A stretch of DNA of 9,244 nt from Spirochaetaceae bacterium (GTDB lineage Bacteria > Spirochaetota > Spirochaetia > Treponematales > Breznakiellaceae), in the NCBI GenBank assembly GCA_031258615.1, contig JAIRMP010000028.1:1-9244 (forward strand), in the 5' to 3' direction. The position numbers and the translations under genes are program-made. Below, piece after piece: positions 1-5,025 of this stretch. The notes below the pieces were generated by a model. The model saw nothing but the letters and a program-made list of their open reading frames with translations, was not told the origin of the DNA and searched no databases. Position 1 is the first letter of the stretch; each line of letters opens with the position of its first letter.

Positions 1-70
1 AATCCAGGCATTGCTCTTCCGTAGCAAAAACTTTCTCGAATTCCATGATATTCCGTGGATAATCTACCAT
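1..70 (-). CDS. IS1595-family transposase, N-terminal fragment (runs off the window)
   Basis: Reading leftward from the ATG at 70-68, 23 codons are open to the window edge and begin MVDYPRNIMEFEKVF, then ATEEQCLD. This N-terminus (Y-P-x-N-x-x-E-F-x-x-x-F and T-E-E-x-C) is what I know from IS1595-group transposases, whose next segment is normally a zinc-ribbon (CPxC) and then the ISXO2-like DDE domain; neither is visible here. An in-frame TAG lies a few codons upstream, so this ATG is the only reasonable start. No strong ribosome site is seen (an AGG-type motif lies about 25 nt upstream). Whether the element is intact to the left cannot be judged. The identification rests on only 23 residues, but their pattern is distinctive. 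Confidence 0.72.
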   Translation of the reverse strand, partial: MVDYPRNIMEFEKVFATEEQCLD

Positions 71-163
71 GCACGAAAGCTAACATATATACCTTACCTG
101 CCTCAAGTGAATACCTAGGATACAGATTTTTCGTCAAGGTTTCTTGCGATGATTGATCGGCAA

Positions 164-240
164 TTTTGCTTTTAACGCTATATATGGGTTTTTAGTGCAA
201 ATTCAATGCCTTTTTTCCACATTTAGCGCTAAAAGTAAAA
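164..240. repeat. Imperfect 24-bp inverted repeat, possible IS-end remnant
   Basis: The arms 164-187 and 217-240 are reverse complements at 20 of 24 positions, separated by 29 nt. The best part reads CTTTTAACGCTATATATGG at 169-187, against the complement of 217-235, CTTTTAGCGCTAAATGTGG. The block is AT-rich, unlike the GC-rich DNA to its right. It lies on the upstream side of the transposase start, where the outer end of that insertion sequence is expected. It may be a terminal repeat facing a second copy, or an unrelated hairpin. The structure is certain; the role is inferred. Confidence 0.55.
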
Positions 241-390
241 CTGGTGGGCGGAGGCCGGGCCGCTATGGGTTTTCTCCGCTTCGATTCTTAACCGCAAAGG
301 TGAAGAAGGCGAAGAAGGAATGAGGAATGTGTGAAAGCGGTTTTACGAGTAGGTAGTAACGGGTAGGCAGAGAAGGGAATGGAGAATGAG
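241..390. other. Intergenic stretch without a recognisable gene
   Basis: This GC-rich to purine-rich stretch has no credible coding frame. The only ORF crossing it, on the minus strand 288-506, runs into the palindromic repeat and has no family signature. It contains a small GCGGAG/CTCCGC inverted pair (248-253 and 274-279) and an AACCGC/GCGGTT pair around 290-345. The tract near 292-330 is a purine-rich run of GAAGAAGG-like units. Confidence 0.4.
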
Positions 391-487
391 AGCGGGCGAG
401 GCGGCTTGTGAGCGCCCGCTGGGCGCGAAGCAATCCAGGCGAGCCGCCTCGGACAGAGGATTGCTTCGCTTCGCTCGCAATGACGGC
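391..487. repeat. Palindrome-rich dispersed-type repeat with interlocking arms
   Basis: Three inverted pairs overlap in a chain: AGCGGGCG 391-398 with CGCCCGCT 413-420; CGAGGCGGCT 397-406 with AGCCGCCTCG 442-451; and CGAAGCAATCC 426-436 with GGATTGCTTCG 458-468. The end at 458-486 (GGATTGCTTCG, CTTCGCTCGCAATGACGG) matches the kind of sequence I know from a widespread repeat. In unrelated genomes that repeat yields spurious translations such as RHCERSEAI or LLRFARNDG, as it does here. It is therefore read as a non-coding dispersed repeat in the 3' flank of the murE operon. Arm identities are exact; copy number elsewhere in the genome cannot be seen. Confidence 0.75.
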
Positions 488-527
488 TCCATTCGTTGTT
501 GTTCACGAGATGGGGGGAGGGGGGGGC

Positions 528-2102
528 TTAGCGGAAGCCCAGTTCGTCAAGCGCTTTTTCCGCTTCGGCGATCTCGTCGTACTTCATCGCGTGATCCGAA
601 TAGATGATGGAATTCTCGTGGCCCTTGCCCAGCAGCAGCACGGTGTCGCCCGCCTTTGCCGAGGCAAAGGCGGCGCGTATCGCGGCGGGCCTGTCCGGTA
701 TCAGGAAAAGGTTCTGACCGCGTATAAAGCCTTGCCGGGGAAAACATTCGCCGGGCGGCAGGGAAAAGATACCCGCCGCTATTTCTTCCAGGATGGCGGC
801 GGGCGCTTCGCCGCGCGGGTCCTCGTCGCAGAGGAATATCATGTCCGAATAGCGGGCCGCGACCGCCCCCTGTAACGCGCGTTTCCGCGTGTCCCGCTCG
901 CCCGCCGAGCCGAACAGCGCGATGATGCGTCCGCCCTGCCTGTCCCGCCGCTCGCGGAGCGGCGGGAACACCGTTTCGAACGAAGACGGCGTATGGGCGT
1001 AATCAACCATGACCTCGAAGGGCTGCCACCCGCATACCGCCGTCATCCTGCCGCGTACCGGCTTCAACTCCGGCACGAGCGGGCATAGCTCGGCAAGCGG
1101 CTTTCCCAACAGGCGCGACACGCAGAGAAGGCTCGCAAGCACATTCCCCGCGTTAAATGCCCCCGGCAGCCTGTCCTCGATATGAAAGACGCCGCCGTCC
1201 CGCCCGCTTACATCGTATACGCTGCCGCCGGGCAGGGAATCCAGCGCGGTTACCGCCAAATCCGCCCCGGCTGAGCCTTTGACGCTGTGGCTGTACGTTT
1301 TGCGCCCTGTACAGCCTGAAAAGTACGCCGCGCTCGGGTCGTCAGCGTTTACAACGCCGAAGGGCTCTACCCCTCCGCTTTTCACATTCGCGTCCAGAGC
1401 GCGAAACAGGTTTGCTTTGTCGTTGCGGTACTGTTCCCAACTGCCGTGAAATTCAAGGTGTTCGTGGGTAACGTTGGTCATAACGCCTGCGTCAAACAGG
1501 ACATCGCCCAGCCTGTTCGTGCGGGGCGAAAGCCCGTGCGAGCTTGCCTCCAGCACCGCGTACCGGCAGCCGTTTTCCAGCATACGGGCAAGCCGCCCGT
1601 GAACCAGCGGCGCTTCCGGCGTTGTCTGATGCTCCGTGTTCCAGCGTTCCGCCCCGTCCTCGCTGTACTGCACGGTGGAGATGAAGCCCGCCTTTTTGCC
1701 CATAAGCCGCAGCAACTGGAAGATCAGGTACACCGTGGTGCTCTTCCCTTCCGTCCCGGTAACGCCGATGACGGTCAAACGTTTTGACGGCGAGCGGTAA
1801 AAAGCGTCCGCCACGGCGGACATCGCAAAGCGGGAATCCCGCGCCCGCACATAGAAAACATCTTTGTTGTAAACGGGAATGTCGTTTTGGTGGACGATTA
1901 CCGCCGCGCCGCTGGCTACAGCCTGATCAATAAAGCGATGCCCGTCCGCGTGCAGCCCCGCCAGCGCGAAGTAAACGCAGCCTTCCGTTACCTCCCGCGA
2001 ATCGTAGCGCAGCCCGCTGACTGGAACGCCGCCACCCCCCGCCACGCCTGCCGCGTTTATCCGCGCCAGCAATTCATCCGTAAATAATTCCGCCGCCGTC
2101 AT
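528..2102 (-). CDS. murE: UDP-N-acetylmuramyl-tripeptide synthetase (MurE)
   Basis: Cytoplasmic ATP-dependent ligase that adds the third amino acid to UDP-MurNAc-L-Ala-D-Glu in peptidoglycan synthesis. From the ATG at 2102 it is 524 aa, slightly long for MurE. The three Mur-ligase domains are present: an N-terminal UDP-binding part; the central ATPase with P-loop TGTEGKST (115-122), substrate TT at 160-161, EASSH (185-189), the lysine of DKANLF (K229, normally carbamylated) and NADDP (252-256); and a C-terminal domain with VRGRM (349-353), DYAHTP (367-372) and GKGHE (492-496). The third-residue selectivity motif reads EDPR (427-430) rather than the DNPR of diaminopimelate enzymes, so the amino acid added is unsettled. 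A TTG at 2111 could also start it, but the ATG lies one base past the TGA of the small upstream ORF, suggesting translational coupling. No Shine-Dalgarno is seen. The stop abuts a G-rich tract (G6-A-G8, 512-526). Confidence 0.95.
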   Translation of the reverse strand: MTAAELFTDELLARINAAGVAGGGGVPVSGLRYDSREVTEGCVYFALAGLHADGHRFIDQAVASGAAVIVHQNDIPVYNKDVFYVRARDSRFAMSAVADAFYRSPSKRLTVIGVTGTEGKSTTVYLIFQLLRLMGKKAGFISTVQYSEDGAERWNTEHQTTPEAPLVHGRLARMLENGCRYAVLEASSHGLSPRTNRLGDVLFDAGVMTNVTHEHLEFHGSWEQYRNDKANLFRALDANVKSGGVEPFGVVNADDPSAAYFSGCTGRKTYSHSVKGSAGADLAVTALDSLPGGSVYDVSGRDGGVFHIEDRLPGAFNAGNVLASLLCVSRLLGKPLAELCPLVPELKPVRGRMTAVCGWQPFEVMVDYAHTPSSFETVFPPLRERRDRQGGRIIALFGSAGERDTRKRALQGAVAARYSDMIFLCDEDPRGEAPAAILEEIAAGIFSLPPGECFPRQGFIRGQNLFLIPDRPAAIRAAFASAKAGDTVLLLGKGHENSIIYSDHAMKYDEIAEAEKALDELGFR

Positions 2103-2103
2103 T

Positions 2104-2220
2104 TCATTCAATTGACCGCCGTGGGGTGTTTTTCTTCCGCTGATACAGCCTTAATACCCTGCCGCTTTCCGTGACTATGGGTCTGTCATCTAGCTCCAAT
2201 CGCTTCTTTAAGTTTCTCAT
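2104..2220 (-). CDS. Small ORF (38 aa) between the dCMP deaminase gene and murE
   Basis: A 38-codon frame starts with ATG at 2220-2218, eight bases after the deaminase stop, preceded by AGGGGAT as a close ribosome site. It ends in TGA at 2106-2104, one base before the ATG of murE. The predicted product begins MRNLKKRLELDDRPI and ends TPRRSIE; it is short and strongly basic, with no signal peptide or membrane segment. I recognise no family. The exact fit between its neighbours and the TGA-A-ATG junction argue for translation, either as a real small protein or as a coupling leader that brings ribosomes to murE, which has no ribosome site of its own. A chance frame of this length is also possible. 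Confidence 0.45.
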   Translation of the reverse strand: MRNLKKRLELDDRPIVTESGRVLRLYQRKKNTPRRSIE

Positions 2221-2227
2221 ATCCCCT

Positions 2228-2713
2228 CTACTGCTTGTCGTAGGTCTCTACCTCGTCATGGACATATTCCAGCAGGACGCCGGCTTTCTTGAACATCGCT
2301 TCCGAGTCGGCGGCATCATGGTAGCGGCGCTGGCAGACCACCCGCACGATACCGGAGTTGATTATCAGCATGGCGCAGGTACGGCAGGGGGTCATGCGGC
2401 AGTAAAGGGTGCCCCCGTCTATGGCGACGCCGCGTTTTGCCGCCTGGCATATCGCGTTCTGCTCCGCGTGCACGGTGCGGACGCAGTGGGTGGTAGCAGA
2501 GCCGTCCTCGTGTACCATCTGTTTTAGCTGATGCCCCACATCGTCGCAGTGAGGCAATCCCGTGGGGGCGCCGACATAGCCGGTAACAAGGAGTTGGTTG
2601 TCGCGGGCTATCACCGCGCCGCTCCGCCCCCTGTCGCAGGTAGCTCGCCGCGCAATCGCGTCGCACACCTCCATAAAGTACTCATCCCAACTGGGACGCC
2701 TGTATTCGCCCAT
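2228..2713 (-). CDS. Deoxycytidylate (dCMP) deaminase
   Basis: Cytoplasmic zinc enzyme that deaminates dCMP to dUMP, feeding thymidylate synthesis. The 161-aa product begins MGEYRRPSWDEYFMEV, the usual N-terminus of this family. It carries the zinc/catalytic signature HAE (82-84) followed by N86, and PCRTC (109-113) supplying the other two zinc cysteines. H55, C56, H76 and C77 may form the second metal or structural site common in this group. Its closeness to ComE-like late-competence deaminases is known; dCMP deaminase is the safer call. The frame is open upstream to a TTG at 2782, but a sigma70-like promoter (2769-2798) lies inside that extension. The ATG at 2713, preceded by GGGGGAGG, is therefore chosen. 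It is the first gene of a minus-strand operon with the small ORF and murE. Confidence 0.92.
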   Translation of the reverse strand: MGEYRRPSWDEYFMEVCDAIARRATCDRGRSGAVIARDNQLLVTGYVGAPTGLPHCDDVGHQLKQMVHEDGSATTHCVRTVHAEQNAICQAAKRGVAIDGGTLYCRMTPCRTCAMLIINSGIVRVVCQRRYHDAADSEAMFKKAGVLLEYVHDEVETYDKQ

Positions 2714-2768
2714 AGCCTCCCCCACAGTCTGTTTGGTCTGCCGCAAGACCCACGCTAAGTTATGATGT

Positions 2769-2798
2769 ATTATCATTTGCAACCCCCAGTACTGTCAA
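2769..2798 (-). promoter_or_regulatory. Sigma70-like promoter of the dCMP deaminase-murE operon
   Basis: On the minus strand a perfect TTGACA (-35, complement of 2793-2798) is followed after 18 bp by GATAAT (-10, complement of 2769-2774). Transcription would begin near 2762, leaving a leader of about 50 nt before the ATG at 2713. Its position inside the in-frame upstream extension of the deaminase frame is the main reason for the shorter start. Confidence 0.6.
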
Positions 2799-2835
2799 TT
2801 GAGACCGCAGGGCCGGCAGCAATTTTACTTTTTAA

Positions 2836-2874
2836 TTTGGGCGCATCCCCGCCTGCGGCGGAGAGGTTCATTTA
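2836..2874 (+). repeat. Palindromic repeat, copy 1 (3' side of the FkbM gene)
   Basis: TTGGGCGCATCCCCGCC followed by TGCGGCGGAGAGG and TTCATTTA. It aligns with copy 2 at 3832-3874 in the same orientation, sharing the CCCCGCC core, TGCGGCG and the ending GAGG-Y-TCATTTA. On the minus strand CTCCGCC/GGCGGGG forms a 7-bp stem with a GCA loop, immediately after the FkbM stop codon. No T-run follows, so it is not a standard terminator. The last three bases overlap the FkbM stop. Confidence 0.6.
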
Positions 2875-3693
2875 CGAAAAATCCAATACAATATCGTCAA
2901 GAGTTTTTGTGTTTGGAAAGTCGAGTCCCTTCACCGGGTATTTTGCCGTTGATGGACGCACGTTACCGGGAAGCATATTTTTATGCATAAAGGTAATTTC
3001 AAGAAGCATAGGCAGCGTTGAATTGATGATATGACCGCAAGAATTATTCGCGTGTATATGCGCAACATAATAACTGTTCAACAATAATTCCGTTATATCT
3101 TCAAACTTCTCAGGAGAATTTAATCCATGAAATTCTATTGCCAGCCCGTTAATTTTGTCAAAATACGGCGCAAGGTGCGGCAGTGCTTTATATTCATCCC
3201 CTTCAATATCCATCTTTATAAAAACCGACAGTTTTCCGGCGCCGGGCAATCCCTTAAATATTTTGTCAAAAGAGATATATTCACCACTATCCGAATCACC
3301 CAAATATTTCGGTATAAAATGCCTGTCGTATTTTTTCTGAAAATAACCGTACAACAGGTTTAACTCCTGCCTTATACCGGATATTTTTTTCCAATACTCT
3401 TTGACCCTTGAACGCCGCAATACAAAAAAACTGCCTATCATACATCCCAAATTGTCCCTGATTTCAGGCCGTTTACACTCTTTTGAAACAGAATAGTCGT
3501 ATGCATATATTTTTATACGCTTTCTTTTTTCAAAATCAGCTTCAAAAGACCAATCGGTACTGATGCCGAAACTCAGCAAAATATCGGTTTTTTCTATTTG
3601 CCTTTTTGAAATGACATAGCCGCCGTCACAATCCCTCCCCAGACGGATCAGATCGTCTACTTCTACCGGGCGATACCGACCCAAACTATACAC
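2872..3693 (-). CDS. FkbM-family SAM-dependent methyltransferase
   Basis: A 273-aa protein with the FkbM signature FIKMDIEGDEYKAL (158-171). The N-terminal motifs RLGRDCDGGYVIS (17-29) and LLSFGISTDWSFE (39-51) are the glycine-rich region typical of the FkbM subgroup that begins with R-x-G-x-x-x-DGGYV. Such enzymes usually O-methylate sugars or other small acceptors, often in surface polysaccharide or glycan pathways; the acceptor here is unknown. There is no signal peptide or membrane segment. The start is GTG at 3693, with GGGGGCGG three bases upstream. The gene is much more AT-rich than every neighbour and stands alone between two copies of the same palindromic repeat, which suggests acquisition by transfer. 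A G18 tract 71 bp upstream may affect its transcription. Confidence 0.85.
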   Translation of the reverse strand: MYSLGRYRPVEVDDLIRLGRDCDGGYVISKRQIEKTDILLSFGISTDWSFEADFEKRKRIKIYAYDYSVSKECKRPEIRDNLGCMIGSFFVLRRSRVKEYWKKISGIRQELNLLYGYFQKKYDRHFIPKYLGDSDSGEYISFDKIFKGLPGAGKLSVFIKMDIEGDEYKALPHLAPYFDKINGLAIEFHGLNSPEKFEDITELLLNSYYVAHIHANNSCGHIINSTLPMLLEITFMHKNMLPGNVRPSTAKYPVKGLDFPNTKTLDDIVLDFS

Positions 3694-3764
3694 AGCCGCC
3701 CCCTAACCGTGAATTTACAGTACCGGGACAACCCTCCGGATCTCCGTGTTCTAAAGCATTACCT

Positions 3765-3782
3765 GGGGGGGGGGGGGGGGGG
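3765..3782. repeat. Homopolymer run of 18 G (C18 on the FkbM coding strand)
   Basis: Eighteen consecutive G on the plus strand, beginning 71 bp beyond the FkbM start codon. It sits outside any credible gene, directly beside the 100-bp palindromic element. Tracts of this length are prone to slippage during replication, and in promoter regions they are a known basis of phase variation in other bacteria. They are also frequent sequencing or assembly trouble spots, so the true length may differ. Confidence 0.85.
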
Positions 3783-3783
3783 A

Positions 3784-3883
3784 CGTTACATTTAGCGCTG
3801 TGATACATGAAAAGCGGCAGTTTATTCTGACTTGGGGTTTAATACCCCGCCGCTTGCGGCGTGGAGGCTCATTTAATGTTACG
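3784..3883. repeat. About 100-bp palindromic element with imperfect terminal inverted repeats (contains repeat copy 2)
   Basis: The ends CGTTACATTTA (3784-3794) and TTTAATGTTACG (3872-3883) are inverted at 9 of 11 positions. Inside are two adjoining hairpins: GGGGT-ttaat-ACCCC (3834-3848) and CGCCGC-tt-GCGGCG (3848-3861). The segment 3832-3874 is the second copy of the repeat seen at 2836-2874. A minus-strand frame across it gives a proline/arginine-rich peptide with no family likeness, so it is read as non-coding. It resembles a miniature mobile or REP-like element. Confidence 0.5.
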
Positions 3884-3920
3884 GCATCACATACATTTGT
3901 ACCGCCCGCCGCAAAATTCT

Positions 3921-3929
3921 TGGTATAAT
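3921..3929 (+). promoter_or_regulatory. Extended -10 promoter candidate for the ABC transporter genes
   Basis: TGGTATAAT is a perfect extended -10 (TG-n-TATAAT). A TTGTAC at 3897-3902 could act as -35, but its spacing of 21 bp is long; extended -10 promoters need less of a -35. Transcription would start near 3936 and leave a leader of about 259 nt. Confidence 0.4.
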
Positions 3930-3935
3930 CGTACA

Positions 3936-4194
3936 TAGATTCAGTAAGACTATCGGCTTAAGCAGCTTATATCTTTAACCATTTTTGAAGGGTTGGCGTA
4001 CTCCCGCCGATAACATCAGGGCCATGACCCGGGCTGACCGTCAAAATGCCGGCTATTGACAAAAAAAGTTTCAACCGATACCCTATAATTCACGTTATAC
4101 TTATAGGTAATAGGCGCCCGGCGTTGGTATGTTGTGCTAAAACCGGGTTCAGCATGGGCGGCGCCGTCCAAAACAGGAGTATTAACAAAGAGCG
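3936..4194 (+). other. Untranslated leader-like region ahead of the ABC transporter
   Basis: There is no credible gene here. TATCGGC (3951-3957) and GCCGATA (4006-4012) can close a stem around two smaller hairpins, TAAGC/GCTTA and AACC/GGTT. Further on, CCCGG/CCGGG and TGCT/AGCA pairs (about 4116-4155) can form another stem-loop, and GGCGCC occurs at both ends of this second part. I looked for TPP and cobalamin riboswitch conserved boxes and found none. A TTGACA (4056-4061) with TATAAT (4084-4089) is present, but the 22-bp spacing makes it a weak promoter. A ribosome site AGGAG (4175-4179) lies 15 nt before the ATG. Confidence 0.35.
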
Positions 4195-5025
4195 ATGAAC
4201 AAAATAGAGGTGGAAAACTTGACCGTGCGGTACAAAGACGGCGGGCGGGCGTTTACCGCGCTGGAAAACGTTTCGTTCGCCGTGGAGGAAGGCCAGTTTG
4301 TCGGCGTGATAGGCTCGTCCGGCTGCGGCAAAAGCACGCTCCTCAGCGTGCTTGGGGGCTTGCGCCCTCCCTCCTCCGGGAGGGCCGCGGTAAACGGCGA
4401 CCCTATCTCCGGGCCTGGCCCGGGGTGGAGCATGGTGTTCCAGCACTACTCCCTTTTCCCGTGGATGACCGTCCTCGATAACGTTACCTACGGGATAAGG
4501 CAGGTAAAAAAGGGTCTTGCCAGAGGGGAAATGGTGAGGCTGGCGGAGAGCTTTCTTGAAAAGGTCGGCCTGGACGGGTTTAAGCGCAAATTCCCTGAAC
4601 AGTTGTCCGGCGGGATGAGGCAGCGGGCCGCGATAGCGCGATCGCTGGCGATGGATACAGAGATACTGCTGATGGACGAGCCGTTCGGCGCGGTGGACGC
4701 GAAGAACAGAACCTATTTGCAGGAGCTTCTGCTGAAACTCTGGGAGGGGGCGGGTCCTGACGAACTGGTTGTTCCGTTGGATTATCCGGTTGCGCGGGGA
4801 AAACGCAAGACGATAATTTTCGTAACGCACGACATAGACGAGGCCATACTGATGTCGGACAGGATAATCATGCTTACCGGCAGTCCGGGAAAGGTTTACA
4901 AGGACATCCATGTTCCGTTTGCGCGGCCAAGAAAGCGCGCCGTTCTGATACAAACGCCGGAGTATACGCGCCTGCGGAACGAGCTCTTCGCGCTGTTCTT
5001 TAACGATTTCGGGAGCGATATATGA
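4195..5025 (+). CDS. ABC transporter ATP-binding protein, NitT/TauT type
   Basis: The 276-aa cytoplasmic ATPase of an importer in the nitrate/sulfonate/taurine (TauB/SsuB-like) family. All motifs are intact: Walker A GSSGCGKST (40-48), Q-loop VFQHYSLFPW (Q83), signature LSGGMRQR (137-144), Walker B ILLMDEPFG (157-165) and the switch histidine VTHDIDEA (H212). Between the helix after Walker B and the H-loop strand there is an extra segment of about 17 residues (roughly 185-203, GPDELVVPLDYPV), where relatives usually pass directly from LW-x-x-x-GKT to the strand. The stop overlaps the start of the permease (ATGA). Substrate classes of this family include sulfonates, nitrate, thiamine precursors and aromatic acids, and cannot be told from the ATPase. 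The downstream corrinoid genes suggest a methylated substrate. Confidence 0.93.
   Translation: MNKIEVENLTVRYKDGGRAFTALENVSFAVEEGQFVGVIGSSGCGKSTLLSVLGGLRPPSSGRAAVNGDPISGPGPGWSMVFQHYSLFPWMTVLDNVTYGIRQVKKGLARGEMVRLAESFLEKVGLDGFKRKFPEQLSGGMRQRAAIARSLAMDTEILLMDEPFGAVDAKNRTYLQELLLKLWEGAGPDELVVPLDYPVARGKRKTIIFVTHDIDEAILMSDRIIMLTGSPGKVYKDIHVPFARPRKRAVLIQTPEYTRLRNELFALFFNDFGSDI

Noticed and set aside
219..230. Twelve-base match ACATTTAGCGCT at 219-230 and 3788-3799
   Set aside because: A 12-mer repeated once in a 9-kb window is within chance expectation, and the flanks do not align.
288..506. 72-aa minus-strand frame across the palindromic repeat
   Set aside because: The RHCERSEAI-like translation is typical of a dispersed non-coding repeat, and the remainder is low-complexity.
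408..875. 155-aa plus-strand frame opposite the 3' end of murE
   Set aside because: It begins inside the palindromic repeat and continues antisense to the conserved C-terminal domain of MurE; no recognisable product.
2714..2782. Upstream TTG/ATG starts for the dCMP deaminase
   Set aside because: The extension contains the promoter boxes, and the family normally begins at RPSWDEYFM, matching the ATG at 2713.
3751..3936. 61-aa minus-strand frame with a proline run and an NEPPRRKRRGIK segment
   Set aside because: The prolines come from the G18 tract and the rest from the hairpin element; there is no ribosome site or family likeness.
4056..4089. TTGACA and TATAAT as a promoter for the importer genes
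   Set aside because: Both boxes are perfect but 22 bp apart, well outside the 16-18 bp range; kept only as a remark in the leader entry.
4090..4953. 287-aa minus-strand frame opposite the ABC ATPase
   Set aside because: It lies antisense to a gene with complete ABC motifs, its translation is arginine/histidine/proline-rich with no family pattern, and the GC-rich sense codons explain the open frame.
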